From Yponomeuta sedellus (lineage: Eukaryota; Arthropoda; Insecta; Lepidoptera; Yponomeutidae), in contig OW203723.1 of NCBI GenBank assembly GCA_934045075.1, positions 21,475,115-21,539,114 of the forward strand: DNA of 64,000 bases. Reading direction: 5' to 3'. The translations under genes were made by a program, and so were the position numbers. The first letter of the stretch is position 1. Each line of letters opens with the position of its first letter. This document shows positions 1 through 11,437 of the stretch, in pieces. The notes below the pieces were generated by a model. That model had not been told where the DNA came from. It worked only from the letters and a program-made list of their open reading frames with translations, and did no database searches.

Positions 1-74
1 CTTATCTTATGAACTCCGTCAAATCTTTTGCCATAGGAGCCGTTTGTAAAGGAGAAATAGGTGAAAATATTTAC

Positions 75-736
75 CTATCCCTCCATTATAATGACGTTAT
101 TTACGTAGTAGAAAAGCAGAGTTTTGAAAACATACTCTACTAGCATGTTCATGCTTTGGATTACAACGTAAAATCGTGCCATTGGATTCCACTCTTTATC
201 TCTCTGCAGAATGTAAAAATTGTCTAAAAATATTTCAGAACTGTAAGCCAAGATCATGTAAGCCATATTGACAGCTGATGGTCGCTTGACTGACAGATTT
301 TTTAAAACGACATTTAAGTGCATCATGGAATTAGCAGCTTTTATTATACCTTGCATTTCTTCGCTATCGGTATTCATGTCCAAAAGTGTTAACTCACTTT
401 TATATTCATGAAACTTATACAGAACTTTTGAAACGCAGTCGATTAGGTCTGTGTTATTATTCACTTTTAGATTAGATTAGAACTCTTTATTGTACACACC
501 AGAAAACAAAATACATAAAAAGGCTTACACATCTAAGCTGTTGCCGTATACAATTATACTTTTAAGATGTTCAAAGACGAAAAACATTCATCAACAGAAT
601 TAAAATGATAAATCATAAAAACTGCGATCAAGACTGACATCTTGTATTCCTTAGAGCTTAATGATTTTAAAAGTTTGTAGTATTCAAAGATATCTATCTT
701 TGTAAAGTAATGTGAGTCATTAATTATTGTCTTCAT
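75..736 (-). CDS. Unidentified ORF pair at the left edge
   Basis: Two - strand open stretches (736-554 and 464-75) lie close together. The second reads about 129 residues, alpha-helical and rich in Asn/Met/Tyr. A possible donor (AAA|GTATAA) ends the first, but no acceptor that keeps phase was found before the second. I do not recognise the product; it may be a decayed gene or chance. Confidence 0.22.
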
Positions 737-1069
737 TAACTACAATGTTTCAAGATAGATAAAATCGGTATTATTTTATCTGTGGTGAAACATTGTGAGT
801 GTATATCTACCTATCTGAGCAGCAAGGTTTACGACGTGCTGTATAACAGACGATATTGGATACGTAATAAAATGGGGTTGTTTTCGAAATACACGAACTG
901 GGAACTCCACTGAAGTGTTTGCTCATGAACAACAAATGTTTTTTCTTTTCAAATTCTGAGCGACGGAATTTCACTTTTGAAAAACGGGCTGCCGATAAAG
1001 GGTAACCGAGAAATACTGTGACAACAATTTCAGTCAAATGACGCATTATAGAATAGAATAGAATAGAAT

Positions 1070-1312
1070 ATGCACACGCTTACTATGAGAGAAACTGGAC
1101 AAATCGCTCATTGCTTGAACGAATTGCAGACTTTCACCAATATCAAAGTGAACCAAAAGAAGCAAAGAGGGTTAAATCCTTACACAAAATACGTCGTAGA
1201 GTTAGATAGTCTGCTCATACCATATGCTATTCTGGGAATAGGAATTGTAATATCAAGTATTGTATTTTCTCTTGAAATCTTCATCTCTAAGTATACCAAG
1301 AATAAATTGTAG
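1070..1312 (+). pseudogene. Ionotropic-receptor-like C-terminal fragment
   Basis: The 80-codon frame has the shape of the end of an insect chemosensory ionotropic receptor (IR): an amphipathic ligand-domain segment (MRETGQIAHCLNELQTF), then a TM helix AILGIGIVISSIVFSLEIF and a short basic tail. The upstream + strand (820-1040) has fragments that could be more of the same gene but is broken by stops, so a pseudogene or a last exon are both possible. Recognition is by pattern only. Confidence 0.35.
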
Positions 1313-1571
1313 AAACTGCATTTTAATGATATTTGTCCTTTGAATGTTTACATTTAATGAGATTCTATGGTATGAATCATTCTTTTTATACTTAAATATA
1401 AAAAGAATGAATTGTAAAAACTGATTTGCAATGTGCCGATATTTGTCAACTACGTGTTAAGCTGATCCTATGGCATGGAGTATCCTTCGCCAGGGTTCCA
1501 AGTAGCTGTATTAATAAAGGCTTAGAATACGAATTTAGACAAGGCTTAGAATACGGACACGAAATCCATGT

Positions 1572-1690
1572 GGAATTGCAATATCAAGATTGTATTTTCT
1601 CTTGAAATCTTCATCTTTAAGTATACCAAGAATAGATTGTAGAAACTGCATGTTAAGGATGTTTGTCCATTGCACGTTTTGCATTTAATG
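1572..1690 (+). repeat. Diverged duplicate of the IR-like gene's 3' end
   Basis: This stretch repeats the end of the frame at 1240-1340 and its 3' flank (shared TTGTATTTTCTCTTGAAATC and TAGAAACTGCAT) with scattered substitutions. It looks like a small local duplication. Confidence 0.7.
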
Positions 1691-2582
1691 AAATCCTATG
1701 GTATGAAGTATACTGGATGTGTTCACACGAATCCTTCGCCGCTCTTTAAGACAGCTAACGTCATATCGTGTGAATGTAATTAGTTAATTAGTGTGCAATA
1801 AAGTATATTAATAACCATAATGGCTTATAAATACCATAAAAGGTTTACTAATAAATGAAAGGCACGTACATATATTTTGAAAAACACTCTTTAAAAACTG
1901 TACCAAATACACAATTTTAAAAACTATGACAAAAAAGTGAAAAGTTGTTTTCAATTGTGGCTAGATCTGAGAAACACCTGTTATAACTGGTGATCATCAC
2001 CCTTAAGCCTTCGGATACACTGGCTTAGAATCCGCAAGACTAATTTTTGTTATGATGTAGGTATGAACATTTCACCAAATTCCACCAGATGACCCGACGG
2101 ACTGACCTCATTTAGTAGCTACCACACATTTAAATAAAACTGCATGTACTTCGATTCTTCCGATTTGGGTACAACCATACCACACACACACCCTCACACA
2201 CACACACACACACACACATGTTTGCTTGCTTGCATAAAAAATATTATGTTTGTTCCCACTTATTATTAGTTTTATTTTTAAAATATTTAAAACTTTTCTG
2301 ACTTGAAAGTTTTCATTAGTACCTACAATTTATTTAACATTTTAGTAAATCACTTACATGTTCAGTGTTTGTCAAATAAGTTATTGAATGTCATCGGTTG
2401 AAAAACGTAATTGTAGTAATCGTTTCTCGGCCCCCACGATACAGGCTAGGCCTAGTGTGGGGACCACCGTTACTTCTAAACTTTTCAACAGCCTTTATGT
2501 TGCATTCATGTACCTACCTCTTTAATTTAAGCATTTGTAAACTTTATGTTATGCATGCAACCTTATTTAAATAAATTATTCT
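1691..2582. other. Intergenic, no gene seen
   Basis: AT-rich DNA with a (CA)n run at about 2186-2219 and a non-coding stretch; nothing protein-like was found. Confidence 0.6.
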
Positions 2583-2898
2583 ATTCTATTCACATACAGA
2601 ATTTGTAGACTTTGGAACGTTGTATAACCTTTACAAATAATAAGAATTGGAACTCAGGTGTTTTATTTGTAGATAGATATTTTATAATAAAACAGAAAAA
2701 CTGGATAAAAACGGATAGATAAGCAGGTAAGATAGTCAGATCTGGTCGAAGGGTAAAGTAGTAATGATTTATATACTCTTTGGTAATGATGAAAAATGAG
2801 GGAAATTTCGAAATGTGTGACAAAATTTCAATATTTTAAAATGATAGATAGAAAAAGAAATAAAAATGGTGTCAAGAGGTTTGCACCGTTACAACTTA
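2583..2898 (-). repeat. LTR-like repeat copy (family of 38938-39217)
   Basis: In - orientation it starts GTTGTAACGGTGCAAACC and continues with blocks shared with 14968-15238 and 38938-39217. It is consistent with a solo LTR. Confidence 0.6.
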
Positions 2899-3424
2899 TA
2901 GCACCTCATAAGCTCCCTAATTTTTTTGTCATAAGAAGCTTTAGAGATAGCACTAGGTGTATCTAGTCTCTTATGTAATTCCTGCTATTGGAGCGCAAGG
3001 TTAAGATAAAAGTTTTATTCTGATATCGAGTAGCGGAAATAAAGCTGTATCTGTTGTAGCTGGTGTACAGACCCATACACTAATATGGTAACACCTTAGA
3101 ACCTTGTCAGCTATGCTCTTCTAGCCTGATGTATGAGAAATTGACTGTTTTGACTTTGACAAGGTTCTGAAGGGCATACAAATGATAGAGCTTGTGACAG
3201 TACACTACGAGTATATACAACACAAAGGGAAAAAGGAAACAATAATGAATATTCTATCTATATCTGTGATGCCTACAAAACATTGACTGTGACACTGATG
3301 TCTCGATAAAATTTGTCATTACTCAAACTTTAATTTAAATGAAATTCGTATCTGCCTGCCCACAAGCGAACGGGTTCCGTAAGAATATAGGATAACAACA
3401 TTCATTATTGTAATTCATCTATAA

Positions 3425-3583
3425 TATAAAAACGAATCGCCGAATGTGTTGGTAAGCTCGAATCTCGAGAGCAGCTGAGCCGATTTCGCTACTTAATTCT
3501 TTTTTTAGAATATTCCTTGAGAGAAAAATAATAATTAAAGAATCGACTGTTAGGCGGTACGAAGTTCGCTGGGTCAGCTAGTA
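3425..3583 (-). repeat. LINE-tail-like repeat (AGCTGACCCAGCGAACTTCG family)
   Basis: Read in reverse it runs from ACTAGCTGACCCAGCGAAC to the AAATGAATCG-type end seen at 16345-16535, 51365-51560 and 54803-55350. The family has no coding capacity. Confidence 0.65.
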
Positions 3584-4315
3584 AAAAATAATGAAAGATA
3601 CAGAATAAAATATTATACCGTAGTACTGAAAAGCAAAAGGTGAGGGTCTGATTGTGTTGGTCGGGCTGATACTGAGCGCTCACTCCCGGCCGCTATCCCA
3701 CTACTGCCCGATGCGGGGACTTTTGGCTGCTGGGTTTCCCCCCTGGCCCGGTTCGCCCCTCCTTAGTGAACCTGCACTCCCCAGATTCCTCCGGGGAGTC
3801 CATATTAACACCAGGCTTAGTGTGGACGTCCGGTCAACATGGGCCACTCAGCACCAGGACTCCCGACCTCAAACCATCCTCCAAACCCGACCTCCGAGTA
3901 GCCGGATTACAGGAGACGCCACGCTCCCAGTCGAGAGCTAGACTGAATTTTATGTACATATTCTGAGTCAAGTAGTGTGTTCAAATCCTATAATAATAAT
4001 GTGTTTCAAAATACTCACTTTTTGTTGTTTCAAATAGTTGGTCAAAATAGTGAGATCCCGTTGAATCTAAATACTCGTATTATTTTTTATTATCTGAGAA
4101 AATTATAAAATACAACCTTACAAGTTATTACATTCACGAGCGCCCTCTATGGTTCGAATTTAGTACTATTCAGTAACATGAGCCAACTAGTTGATATGTG
4201 CCCAGACCTCGTTTCATTGGACAAGAACATCTATAGGTAGTAGTACCGCGTTAATAATACAGATGGCGCTTTATAAAGTATCATCAGCAGCATGCTATAA
4301 GTTGCATTGTATGAA

Positions 4316-4682
4316 GCGCTCGTGTGGTCTAGTCGAACCGAGTGATTGGAATTAATCGCTTGAGTTAAGCAACCACACGCACGGTCAGGTGCGGGATGGG
4401 TGACCATCCCGTGACTACCGCTAGTGGCACTTTTCCAAGCGCTTCCGTGCTTCGCAAGGCACGTTAAGCCGTTGGTGCCAGCTGTCATGTAATGGTAGTC
4501 GTTAAACCATGTCAGAGGCCTTATGGGCGGCTTGATAACTTCTGAAAGTAAGGCCCGCCACTGCCTTATAATCCTCCACCAACCCGGACTTGGCCCCCGT
4601 GTTGGAGTATGGCCTAACCTTCCTGTGATGCAGGAAGAGACCCATGCCCCAGCAGTGGGGACACAAGGGTTGATATCGATAT
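4316..4682 (+). mobile_element. 5S-headed SINE, full-length copy
   Basis: The head GCGCTCGTG...GATTGG...TTAAGCAACCAC...GGGATGGGTGACC matches the layout of the 5S rRNA internal promoter (box A, intermediate element, box C GGATGGGTGACC). The body (CTTCGCAAGGCACGTTAAGC, GGACTTGGCCCCCGTG) ends at AAGGGTTGATATCGAT. Other copies of this family are listed separately. Confidence 0.8.
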
Positions 4683-4865
4683 ATGTTAAGACATATTCTG
4701 TACCACATGAAGCAATAAAAGAACTTGAACATGGCCTGCCACTATCCACCATCCAACCTGACCATACCTCATTTGCTTCAACATGCTTAATTTGCCAGGA
4801 GTATTACCTAAATTCTCCTTGGTTATTGTTTATGGCGTTTCGGGACGCGGACTAGCGAAACACGA

Positions 4866-5250
4866 GCGAAACCAATGGAAAAAATCATAACATTATAACA
4901 GACTTCAAAATAGGAGGAGGTTATCAATTCGACGCGTATATTACTTGTTTGTTTCTTTATGGTACGTTTTTATCTCAAAGTAAACAATATGACAAATCTT
5001 AACAAGTGTGATAACTATTTTTAGAACTTACAGTCTAGAACCTAGGATCAAAGATAAGAACTTTAATCGATTTCCGCTAAAACGGCTGTTTTTGGCGGAA
5101 AGTGATTAAAGTCCTTGGTTGTTGATCTATCTAGACTGTAGGTCCTAAAAATAGTTGTTACAGTTGTTATGATTTATCATGTTCACTTTTAAAAAGAAAC
5201 GTATTATAACACAATTTATGATTTTTTTTCCATTGGTGGCGCTATATAGG
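4866..5250. mobile_element. Fold-back MITE
   Basis: The left end has ACCAATGGAAAAAATCATAA; the right end carries its reverse complement, ending ATTGGTGGCGCT. The inner parts (AACCTAGGATCA, AATCGATTTCC, TCTAGACTGTAG) are also roughly mirrored about 5090. Half copies lie at 5945-6120 and 63544-63735. Confidence 0.72.
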
Positions 5251-5571
5251 TAGCATGCCGAAGCACCTTTAAAGTCAGAAATAACAACTTGCTAAAGATA
5301 AAGCAAGAAGTAAACTTTAGGGAGCATTCGAAACGTAAGGCTCAGTTTTAGGGTTCTGCTTGAAATTTTGTTTAGACATTCACATTAATCACGCCGACAA
5401 AACGGTAGGATAAAATCTTTATAAAAAATCTGGGCACCTCTCTTACACCTAAATTACTATGCTTTTTTTTTCTCCCTTACACTATAATTACTAAAATTCT
5501 TTATTGTAAAAAGTATTTGAAACAAAGGAGTGCTTAATTCTACAGTATTGAGTGTGATTGGATGGGAGCCA

Positions 5572-5700
5572 GTTTCTGAATTTAGAATTTTGCTAAGTAG
5601 TTAACTATAGTGCTGTCTCTTCGAATTTCTCAGAAAAATAGCGTGGTAAAACGTTATCTAAGTATTTACTTACTGAAATCCTCAATTCAGAAACCGGTCC
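5572..5700. mobile_element. Short MITE with inverted ends
   Basis: It begins TTCTGAATTTAGAATTTTGC and ends CTCAATTCAGAAACC, with TCTTCGAATTTCTCAG inside. A relative in the other orientation is at 41540-41670 and a fragment at about 40955-40985. Confidence 0.55.
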
Positions 5701-5944
5701 TTAGTCGTTTGAAAACTTTGTGGATTAGGAAGACTATTCGGTTTACCATAGAGCTTCCAAGGCACCTTAATAAGCAAATACTCGTATCACGTCATGTATT
5801 ATCATGATCCGACTTCGGCGAGCAGTATTGCGGCCAACGGTACATCCCTGGTATGAACTGCACGCACTGTAATGTAAGCCACCGGCCACACAGAAGAGGC
5901 GCGGAAAAGACCCGGTTTTTTTGCCTTTAGGCGCAATAGGGTGC

Positions 5945-6120
5945 TAACGACCGCCACCGAAATGGAACAAAAATCATAACTTGTTTTATTATACGTTTTT
6001 TTTACAATAAACATCATAAATCTTAATCATAACACTATGACGACTGTTTTTAGATCCTAAATTCTAGAACCTAGGATCAAGAACCTAGGACTATAATGGA
6101 TTCTAGAAAGCAAAGACTTA
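5945..6120. mobile_element. Half copy of the fold-back MITE
   Basis: It shares CAAAAATCATAACTTGTTTTAT and CTAGAACCTAGGATCAA with 4866-5250 and 63544-63735 but stops near the centre of symmetry. Confidence 0.6.
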
Positions 6121-6599
6121 GCGCCCCTTTAAAATCAAGTACTTGATTTTGAATAAATAAAACATTACACCATGTTTCTTTACTAAAATGCAATATTTTA
6201 GATTTTAGGTAGTGTAACTTTTTTGTTAAACCTATTATTTACAGAGATATTGGTGATTTATTAAGTTTTAAGAATGGAACTGAACAGTTTTTTCTCTTCT
6301 AAAGATTTCTTATGAAATTGTGATCTTGAGATTTCTTAATAATTTTTCCCTGTGTCAGAATTTGGACCATATTATTATAAGCTACATTATCGCTAAAGCC
6401 TGAATCTCGAAAAGCCGTTGGAACATTGCCATTTTGAACTTCAAAAATGATGAAATCTAATTAATCGATTTGCGTAGTTTAACATGAAATCTTATGTTCT
6501 TTTGACGCCATCTCGTGAGAAGAAGATAAGCATTTTTTTACAATATTAGCCACCTATCAAGATTAGCTTTTTTTGCTTTAGTCCCACAATGTGACCAAA
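6121..6599. other. Intergenic, no gene seen
   Basis: AT-rich DNA with no frame or repeat recognised; it precedes the GC-richer candidate promoter block. Confidence 0.5.
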
Positions 6600-6779
6600 T
6601 CCAGCCTGACCTGGCTCTAAGTCTGTGGAGCTATAGTTTCAGCCCACTGTGCATGTATCGGTCGCGTCTTTCCCGCGCCCCCGTCCCTTCAGTGTGGCCG
6701 CAGGCTAAGTAGGTTGTACCTATACGTTTATTTATCCGTGTGGACGAGACTCCGAGACAGTTGCCGGTTGTACGCCGAA

Positions 6780-6849
6780 GACATCAGTGTCGATCGATAG
6801 TTATATTCCTGAAATTTGTCGTGTTAAATTCCGATAGCAAGAATACAAG
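6780..6849 (+). promoter_or_regulatory. Candidate promoter/5' UTR exon of the lipocalin gene
   Basis: The stretch 6600-6790 is GC-richer than its surroundings and contains ACATCAGTGTCGATCG, which includes an arthropod TCAGT-type initiator. It is followed by a short leader and a strong donor (ACAAG|GTGAGA, exon end 6849). The first lipocalin coding exon begins exactly at an acceptor, so an upstream non-coding exon is expected on this strand. Linking the two is inference; other genes or spurious sites are possible. Confidence 0.35.
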
Positions 6850-7022
6850 GTGAGAATAATTTGCTGAGATTTTTTGCTTGTACACATTAACAGCGCTACG
6901 CTAAGTACTTATAGGCAAGAATTCAGAGTTTATTGCATATTTTTTTGAGTTGTTGCAAAAACTTTCCGGAACTTAGAAAGTTTCGGCCTTATTTACAAAA
7001 ATACTATTATTTGACATCGTAC

Positions 7023-7076
7023 GTCCTGACCTTGAAAATAACAATGGCTTTCATTTGTTATTTTCAAGGTCAGGAC
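7023..7076. repeat. Inverted repeat with TCAAGGTCA arms
   Basis: Two perfect 22-bp arms (GTCCTGACCTTGAAAATAAC...) flank a 10-base loop. Each arm contains TCAAGGTCA, the monomer site of FTZ-F1/ERR-type nuclear receptors. Related arrays lie at 11438-11590 and 62605-62665. Confidence 0.8.
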
Positions 7077-7720
7077 TTAGGAGACTAAAACAAGGCCTGG
7101 AATTAGGTGGTTAAGACACTCCACAAACGCTCCTTATGTAAATAGTCTGTGTTGGAGATTTTACAAGGAAAAGAAATAACCACAGATTAAATGAAACACG
7201 CTTAGCAGTGTTTTAGTGGTACCGTGTTTAAGGGTAGGTGGTAGATACTGCCATTGAATTTGATGGGTCTATGGCTAAAAAACGCCTCGAGTAGAAATAC
7301 TGCTCTGCCTGTCAGGTGAATTACCTAAGAATAGCAAACAACTTATAAGTTATTTAAGATAAATTTTTCATCGTTTTTCTATACGCATAATATACCCACT
7401 CTTGCAGGTATTCTTCTATACCTGCCACAGGTAAATCCACTATAGTTAAATCCCCCAGGTACCTCAATTTTTTATCTTATCACAATGGTGACCTAAGAGC
7501 CGTTATGTAACATCCGCCAAATAATCTATTCCGATCCATGGCCATGGTCAACGACCAACCAGTGTCTAGTAAATAGACAGCTGACTCATCTGCATATACG
7601 TAATGTTCGAATGTTTTAACCAATGGACACGACACTGCTGAAGTTTTACGCTATTATTTAACAAAACAGTAGTCCTCTAGAACAAATGTATTTTTTTTAT
7701 GTAGCCTATAAACTATTATC

Positions 7721-8262
7721 TGCAGGGCACAGGCCTTCTCTCAAAAAGATAATATGGGCTTAATTACCACGCGTGTGATTTCGATTTGAAAACCTCAGAC
7801 ACTCAGGTTTGCTCACGATGTTTTCCTTCACGGTTAGCGAGTGGTATTGCTACTATAAAATTTGAGTATTTTTTTATGCAGTCTTTAAATGTCCCTCTGC
7901 AGGGCCCAGACCTTTTCTCAAAAAGAGAATATAGGCTTTATTACCATGCTTGACCACCGCGGGTTGGAAAGTTTAAGCGCTGAGGTATTTGAAAACCTCA
8001 GACACTCAGGTTTCCTCACGATGGTTTCCTTCACAATAGCGAGTGGTATTGGTATAAAATTTCAGTACTATTTTTTATGTCCTTCTGCAGGGCCTTCTTT
8101 CAAAAAGAGAATATAGGCTTTATTACCATAAAAGCCCTCCGCGGATTGCAATTTCAAGCGCTCAGGAATTTGAAAACCTCTGACACTCAGGTTTTCTCAC
8201 GATATTTTCCTTCACAGCGAGTGGTATTGGTACTTGGAAATTTGAGAACTATTACGTAAATA
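7721..8262 (+). repeat. Three tandem units of the CGTGAGGAAACC repeat family
   Basis: Units starting near 7721, 7898 and 8086 each run CTGCAGGGC...TTCTCTCAAAAAG, then ACCTCAGACACTCAGGTTT, TTTCCTTCAC and GCGAGTGGTATTG. The period is roughly 180-190 bp. Single copies of this family are scattered through the window in both orientations. Confidence 0.8.
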
Positions 8263-8984
8263 AATCTTTACTCAATGTTTATTAACTGGGTTGTTCTCTG
8301 TTCACGGCTTTGCACAGAGACGACGGGGATGCATTTTGGTTTCGCCTACACCATAATCGGATTGTTCGTTAAAATTGTGAGTGTGCAAAAACCATTTTTC
8401 GATTTGAGTAAAGATAGATAGATAAAAAAATTATTTAGCGGCACAAGTATAACACTCAAACATAACATAAACGTTCTACGTCAATGAAACAAACAGAAAT
8501 GTTAAAACAAAAAAAAAATTAACATAATATCATTTAGGGATATGTTTGTGAAATATTAAGCTTTTAAGGGATTATTCAGGGATATTAATTTATGTTAGAG
8601 TACGGCATCCTTCCCTCTCTTGGCTTAACCTCCTAAGCCCTGGAGGTAACAGTTACTTCAAGTCATCTACAACTACGTAGATTTCGAAGAAGTTTTTCTT
8701 CTTGTTGTCCTAAAAATAATGAGGAAAATATTTAACCTGGAACAGGAAGATTTCCGGACTTTTTACTAAATCATTGGGTGTGAATTAGGAAAGATATTTG
8801 TGATGTCCTATTTCTAAGACACCAGGGCTTAAGAGGATCGAAACGTACGGTGCAGTATCACATGTAAGGTTAACTAATGGATATAATATATAACTGATAA
8901 AAGACACTAACTTATTAGTGTAGAAACGAAACTAAATCTAAAACCTGTTTTGTAATTTAAATAAAATATTTGAGCCAAATGGCT
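8263..8984. other. Intergenic, no gene seen
   Basis: AT-rich DNA with no recognised element beyond short A/T runs. Confidence 0.5.
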
Positions 8985-9597
8985 GTCGGACGGTAGAGTA
9001 CCGAGAGGCTGGCGGCATTGCCTCGCTGTATAGCGAACCTCTTTACACCATACTGTGTGTACATAGGTATCATTTGTATTTTATAGTGATGTTTATGTAT
9101 AATATATATAATATATTTGTCTGTCATGTGATGTAATGTTTAAGTATATAATTAATGTGTAAGGTTTTCTTTTTCCTTTTTTTTTGCACGCCTGCCAAGT
9201 TTTCTTTATACCTCCTGCGGTTGACTGGTAGAAAATGCTTATGGCATTAAGTTCGCCGCATTGTACAATTTTATGGTGCAATAAAGTATTAATAATAATA
9301 ATAATACTTTTGATATTTCTTTAATTCTGTCTATCATTTTAAAAATTTAAGTACGTCACCCATTTTTAAGATTTCCTTGAATTTTTGGCACTACCACCTA
9401 TTACTTTACATTTCAACCAGACCCCAGACCCGACTACATAAATCGTCCTTTATCTGCTTATTCTGCTTTTATCAAGTTTTCTGTTCATATTATAAATAAA
9501 ATAAATAAAACACATTATAAATAAATAAAACACAGGGTTGAAGTCGTTCCAGTTTTATAATTTATAAAACGTTTTACAACTTCACAACCTTTAGTCA
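8985..9597 (+). repeat. LTR-like repeat split by a LINE tail
   Basis: AACCTCTTTACACCAT (about 9038) and the block from 9305 to TTGAAGTCGTTCCAGTTTTA...TTTTACAAC (9597) match the LTR family of 14968-15238 and 38938-39217. Between them (about 9060-9304) sits a LINE 3' tail ending TGCAATAAAGT(AAT)n, so a later insertion into the LTR. Confidence 0.6.
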
Positions 9598-9924
9598 AAG
9601 TAAGCACCAGCCCTCGGGTCTCCTGAAGCGTCGACCAGGCGTGACGAGATCTCCTTAAAGAGGAGTCGCGCCTCCGGACCCCATGGCCCCAGAGTCTCGA
9701 CCCCGAAAGGCACAAATAAACTGTGAAAGGCCTGTCCTATGGCTGCATACTTGTGCCTCTAATTGGACGTAACATAGTAGGTTACCTACCAACTTACTTC
9801 GGCTACAAATTCCATTGCAAATCACTTTGATGAACTTGTTAGTTCTGTGAGGCAGGTAAAAACCCGATCTTAACCTTCACTACCCGTGGCACGCCACGCA
9901 CTTGTGGCTGATTTCTTTTTAAGC

Positions 9925-10168
9925 TTCCGTGCTTCGCAAGGCACGTTTAGCCGTTGGTGCCGTCTGTTATATAATGGCAGTCGTTAAGCTATCCCAGAGG
10001 CCGTATGGGTGGCTTGATGACTTCTGATAGTAAGACCCGCCACTGTCTTACAATCTTCCACCAACCCAGACTTAGCCCCCGTGGTGGAGTATGGCCTTAC
10101 CTTCCTGCGATGCAGGAAGAGACCCATGCTCCAGTAGTGGGGATATACAAAGGTGGATATCGATTGAT
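9925..10168 (+). mobile_element. 5S-headed SINE, 5'-truncated
   Basis: The body begins at AAGCTTCCGTGCTTCGCAAGG and ends at GGTGGATATCGATTG. The 5S-like head is missing. Confidence 0.75.
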
Positions 10169-10184
10169 ATTTTAATTTAAGGGT

Positions 10185-10560
10185 TTTCTGTGCGTCGACC
10201 TGGAGAACAGTTATGATAGAGTGGTGAGGAATTTCTCGTGGTCGGCACTGTCTATGTATGGGGTAGGCAACATCTATCTATGAAGACTCCAGTGCTTGAG
10301 TTACAATTAATGGGGCGTATACGGTCTGGTTTAGCATCCGCAAGGGTGTGAGACAGGGATGTTTGGCATGTCCGGGTTGTTCAATTTATTCATGGACAGT
10401 TCCCTGACCGATTTGAAAAGGAATGACTGTGGGATAAGGATGGGTGAAATGCCTGTTATGCGCCGATGATCAAGTTGTGTTCGCATCGTCGGTCAAAGAA
10501 CTTCAGTCCCTGATCTCTGCCTACACCTCAGGGATACAGGCGTGGGGTTATGTTATATTT
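10185..10560 (+). pseudogene. Non-LTR reverse transcriptase fragment
   Basis: Conceptual pieces read VDLENSYDRVVRNFLWSALS, GVRQGCLACPGLFNLFMDS and CGIRMGEMPV, followed in another frame by YADDQVVF: RT domain motifs of a LINE. Stops and frameshifts break it. The 3' stretch GTCCCTGATCTCTGCCTACA ... CAGGCGTGGGGTTA is a repeat also seen at 48200-48256 and 63739-63812. Confidence 0.75.
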
Positions 10561-10889
10561 ATATTTTAATTTAAAATTTAATTAAATACTAAGTTTGTTT
10601 TAGCTGACTGTGAGTGCCTACAATATGGTCGCGTCATGTCCACTGACTAAAACCTTCTTGACTTAATGTCATGACGAAATTAAAATATAGCCGACAGTCG
10701 ACGCCAGCTCAGCTTTAGTTGAAAAGTCGCCCGTAATGCAACAAAATAGGTCATGTGCTGTCGACTGTGGGTACTTGAATCCGTGGGCAGCACTTCCGCA
10801 TTCGTATTACAAAGTCCTCCGAAACGTACGTAATTAAGTAATACAATTCGCGGTTGCAAATGTCGATAAGTTCTTGATGATATCAACTC

Positions 10890-11015
10890 TGGAAGCAACT
10901 CAAGGTTAGGCCATACTCCATCACGGGGACCGACTCTGAGTTGGTGGAGAATTGTAAGACAGTGGCGGGCCTTAAAAGCCACCCATAAGTCCTCTGACAT
11001 GGCTTAACGAGTGGC
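10890..11015 (-). mobile_element. 5S-headed SINE body fragment
   Basis: It shares GGTTAGGCCATACTCCA, GTGGAGAATTGTAAGACAGT and CATGGCTTAACGA with full copies, read on the - strand. Confidence 0.7.
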
Positions 11016-11052
11016 ATTAGGTACGTGTAATTTTGTAGTCTGTAAACGTACC

Positions 11053-11150
11053 ATTGCAAGGCACAAGCCTCCTCTCAGGGAGAGACAGGCTTGATTACTA
11101 CGCTTGCCCACCGCGGATTGGCAATTTCAAGCGCTGAGGTATTTCAAACA
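11053..11150 (-). repeat. CGTGAGGAAACC-family fragment
   Basis: It contains GCAAGGCACAAGCCTCCTCT and CACCGCGGATTGGCAATTTC, shared with 7721-8262 and 25690-25825. Confidence 0.55.
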
Positions 11151-11437
11151 TACAGGAAATTTGGACGAAGAATGGTGGACTGACACCAGCAGATTATGAC
11201 GATGATGAAGATGATGAAGGAATTATAAGGCGTGAGTCACACAGAAAGGACGTGGGGTGAGAGTGAGAAAAGACGGGACGCGTTTTATAGAGTAACAAAC
11301 CACAGTCCTTGCACTGCATGCGTAGATTAAAACTATTTCAACAACAGACTCAGATATCCTCACGATGTTTTCCTTTGCCGTTAGCTCGTGGTATTGCCAC
11401 GCTACTAAACATAAGCATAGAACACATGGTTTTCGTT

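Noticed and set aside
4316..4420. Functional 5S rRNA gene
   Set aside because: Only the promoter-like core resembles 5S; the ends differ and the unit continues into a SINE body.
4231..4752. 173-codon - strand frame
   Set aside because: It covers a 5S-headed SINE; the same frame appears wherever this SINE occurs, so it is repeat-derived.
7721..8262. CRISPR-like array of regularly spaced repeats
   Set aside because: Three long diverged units without short identical repeats and unique spacers; the genome is eukaryotic and the unit is a known dispersed repeat of this window.
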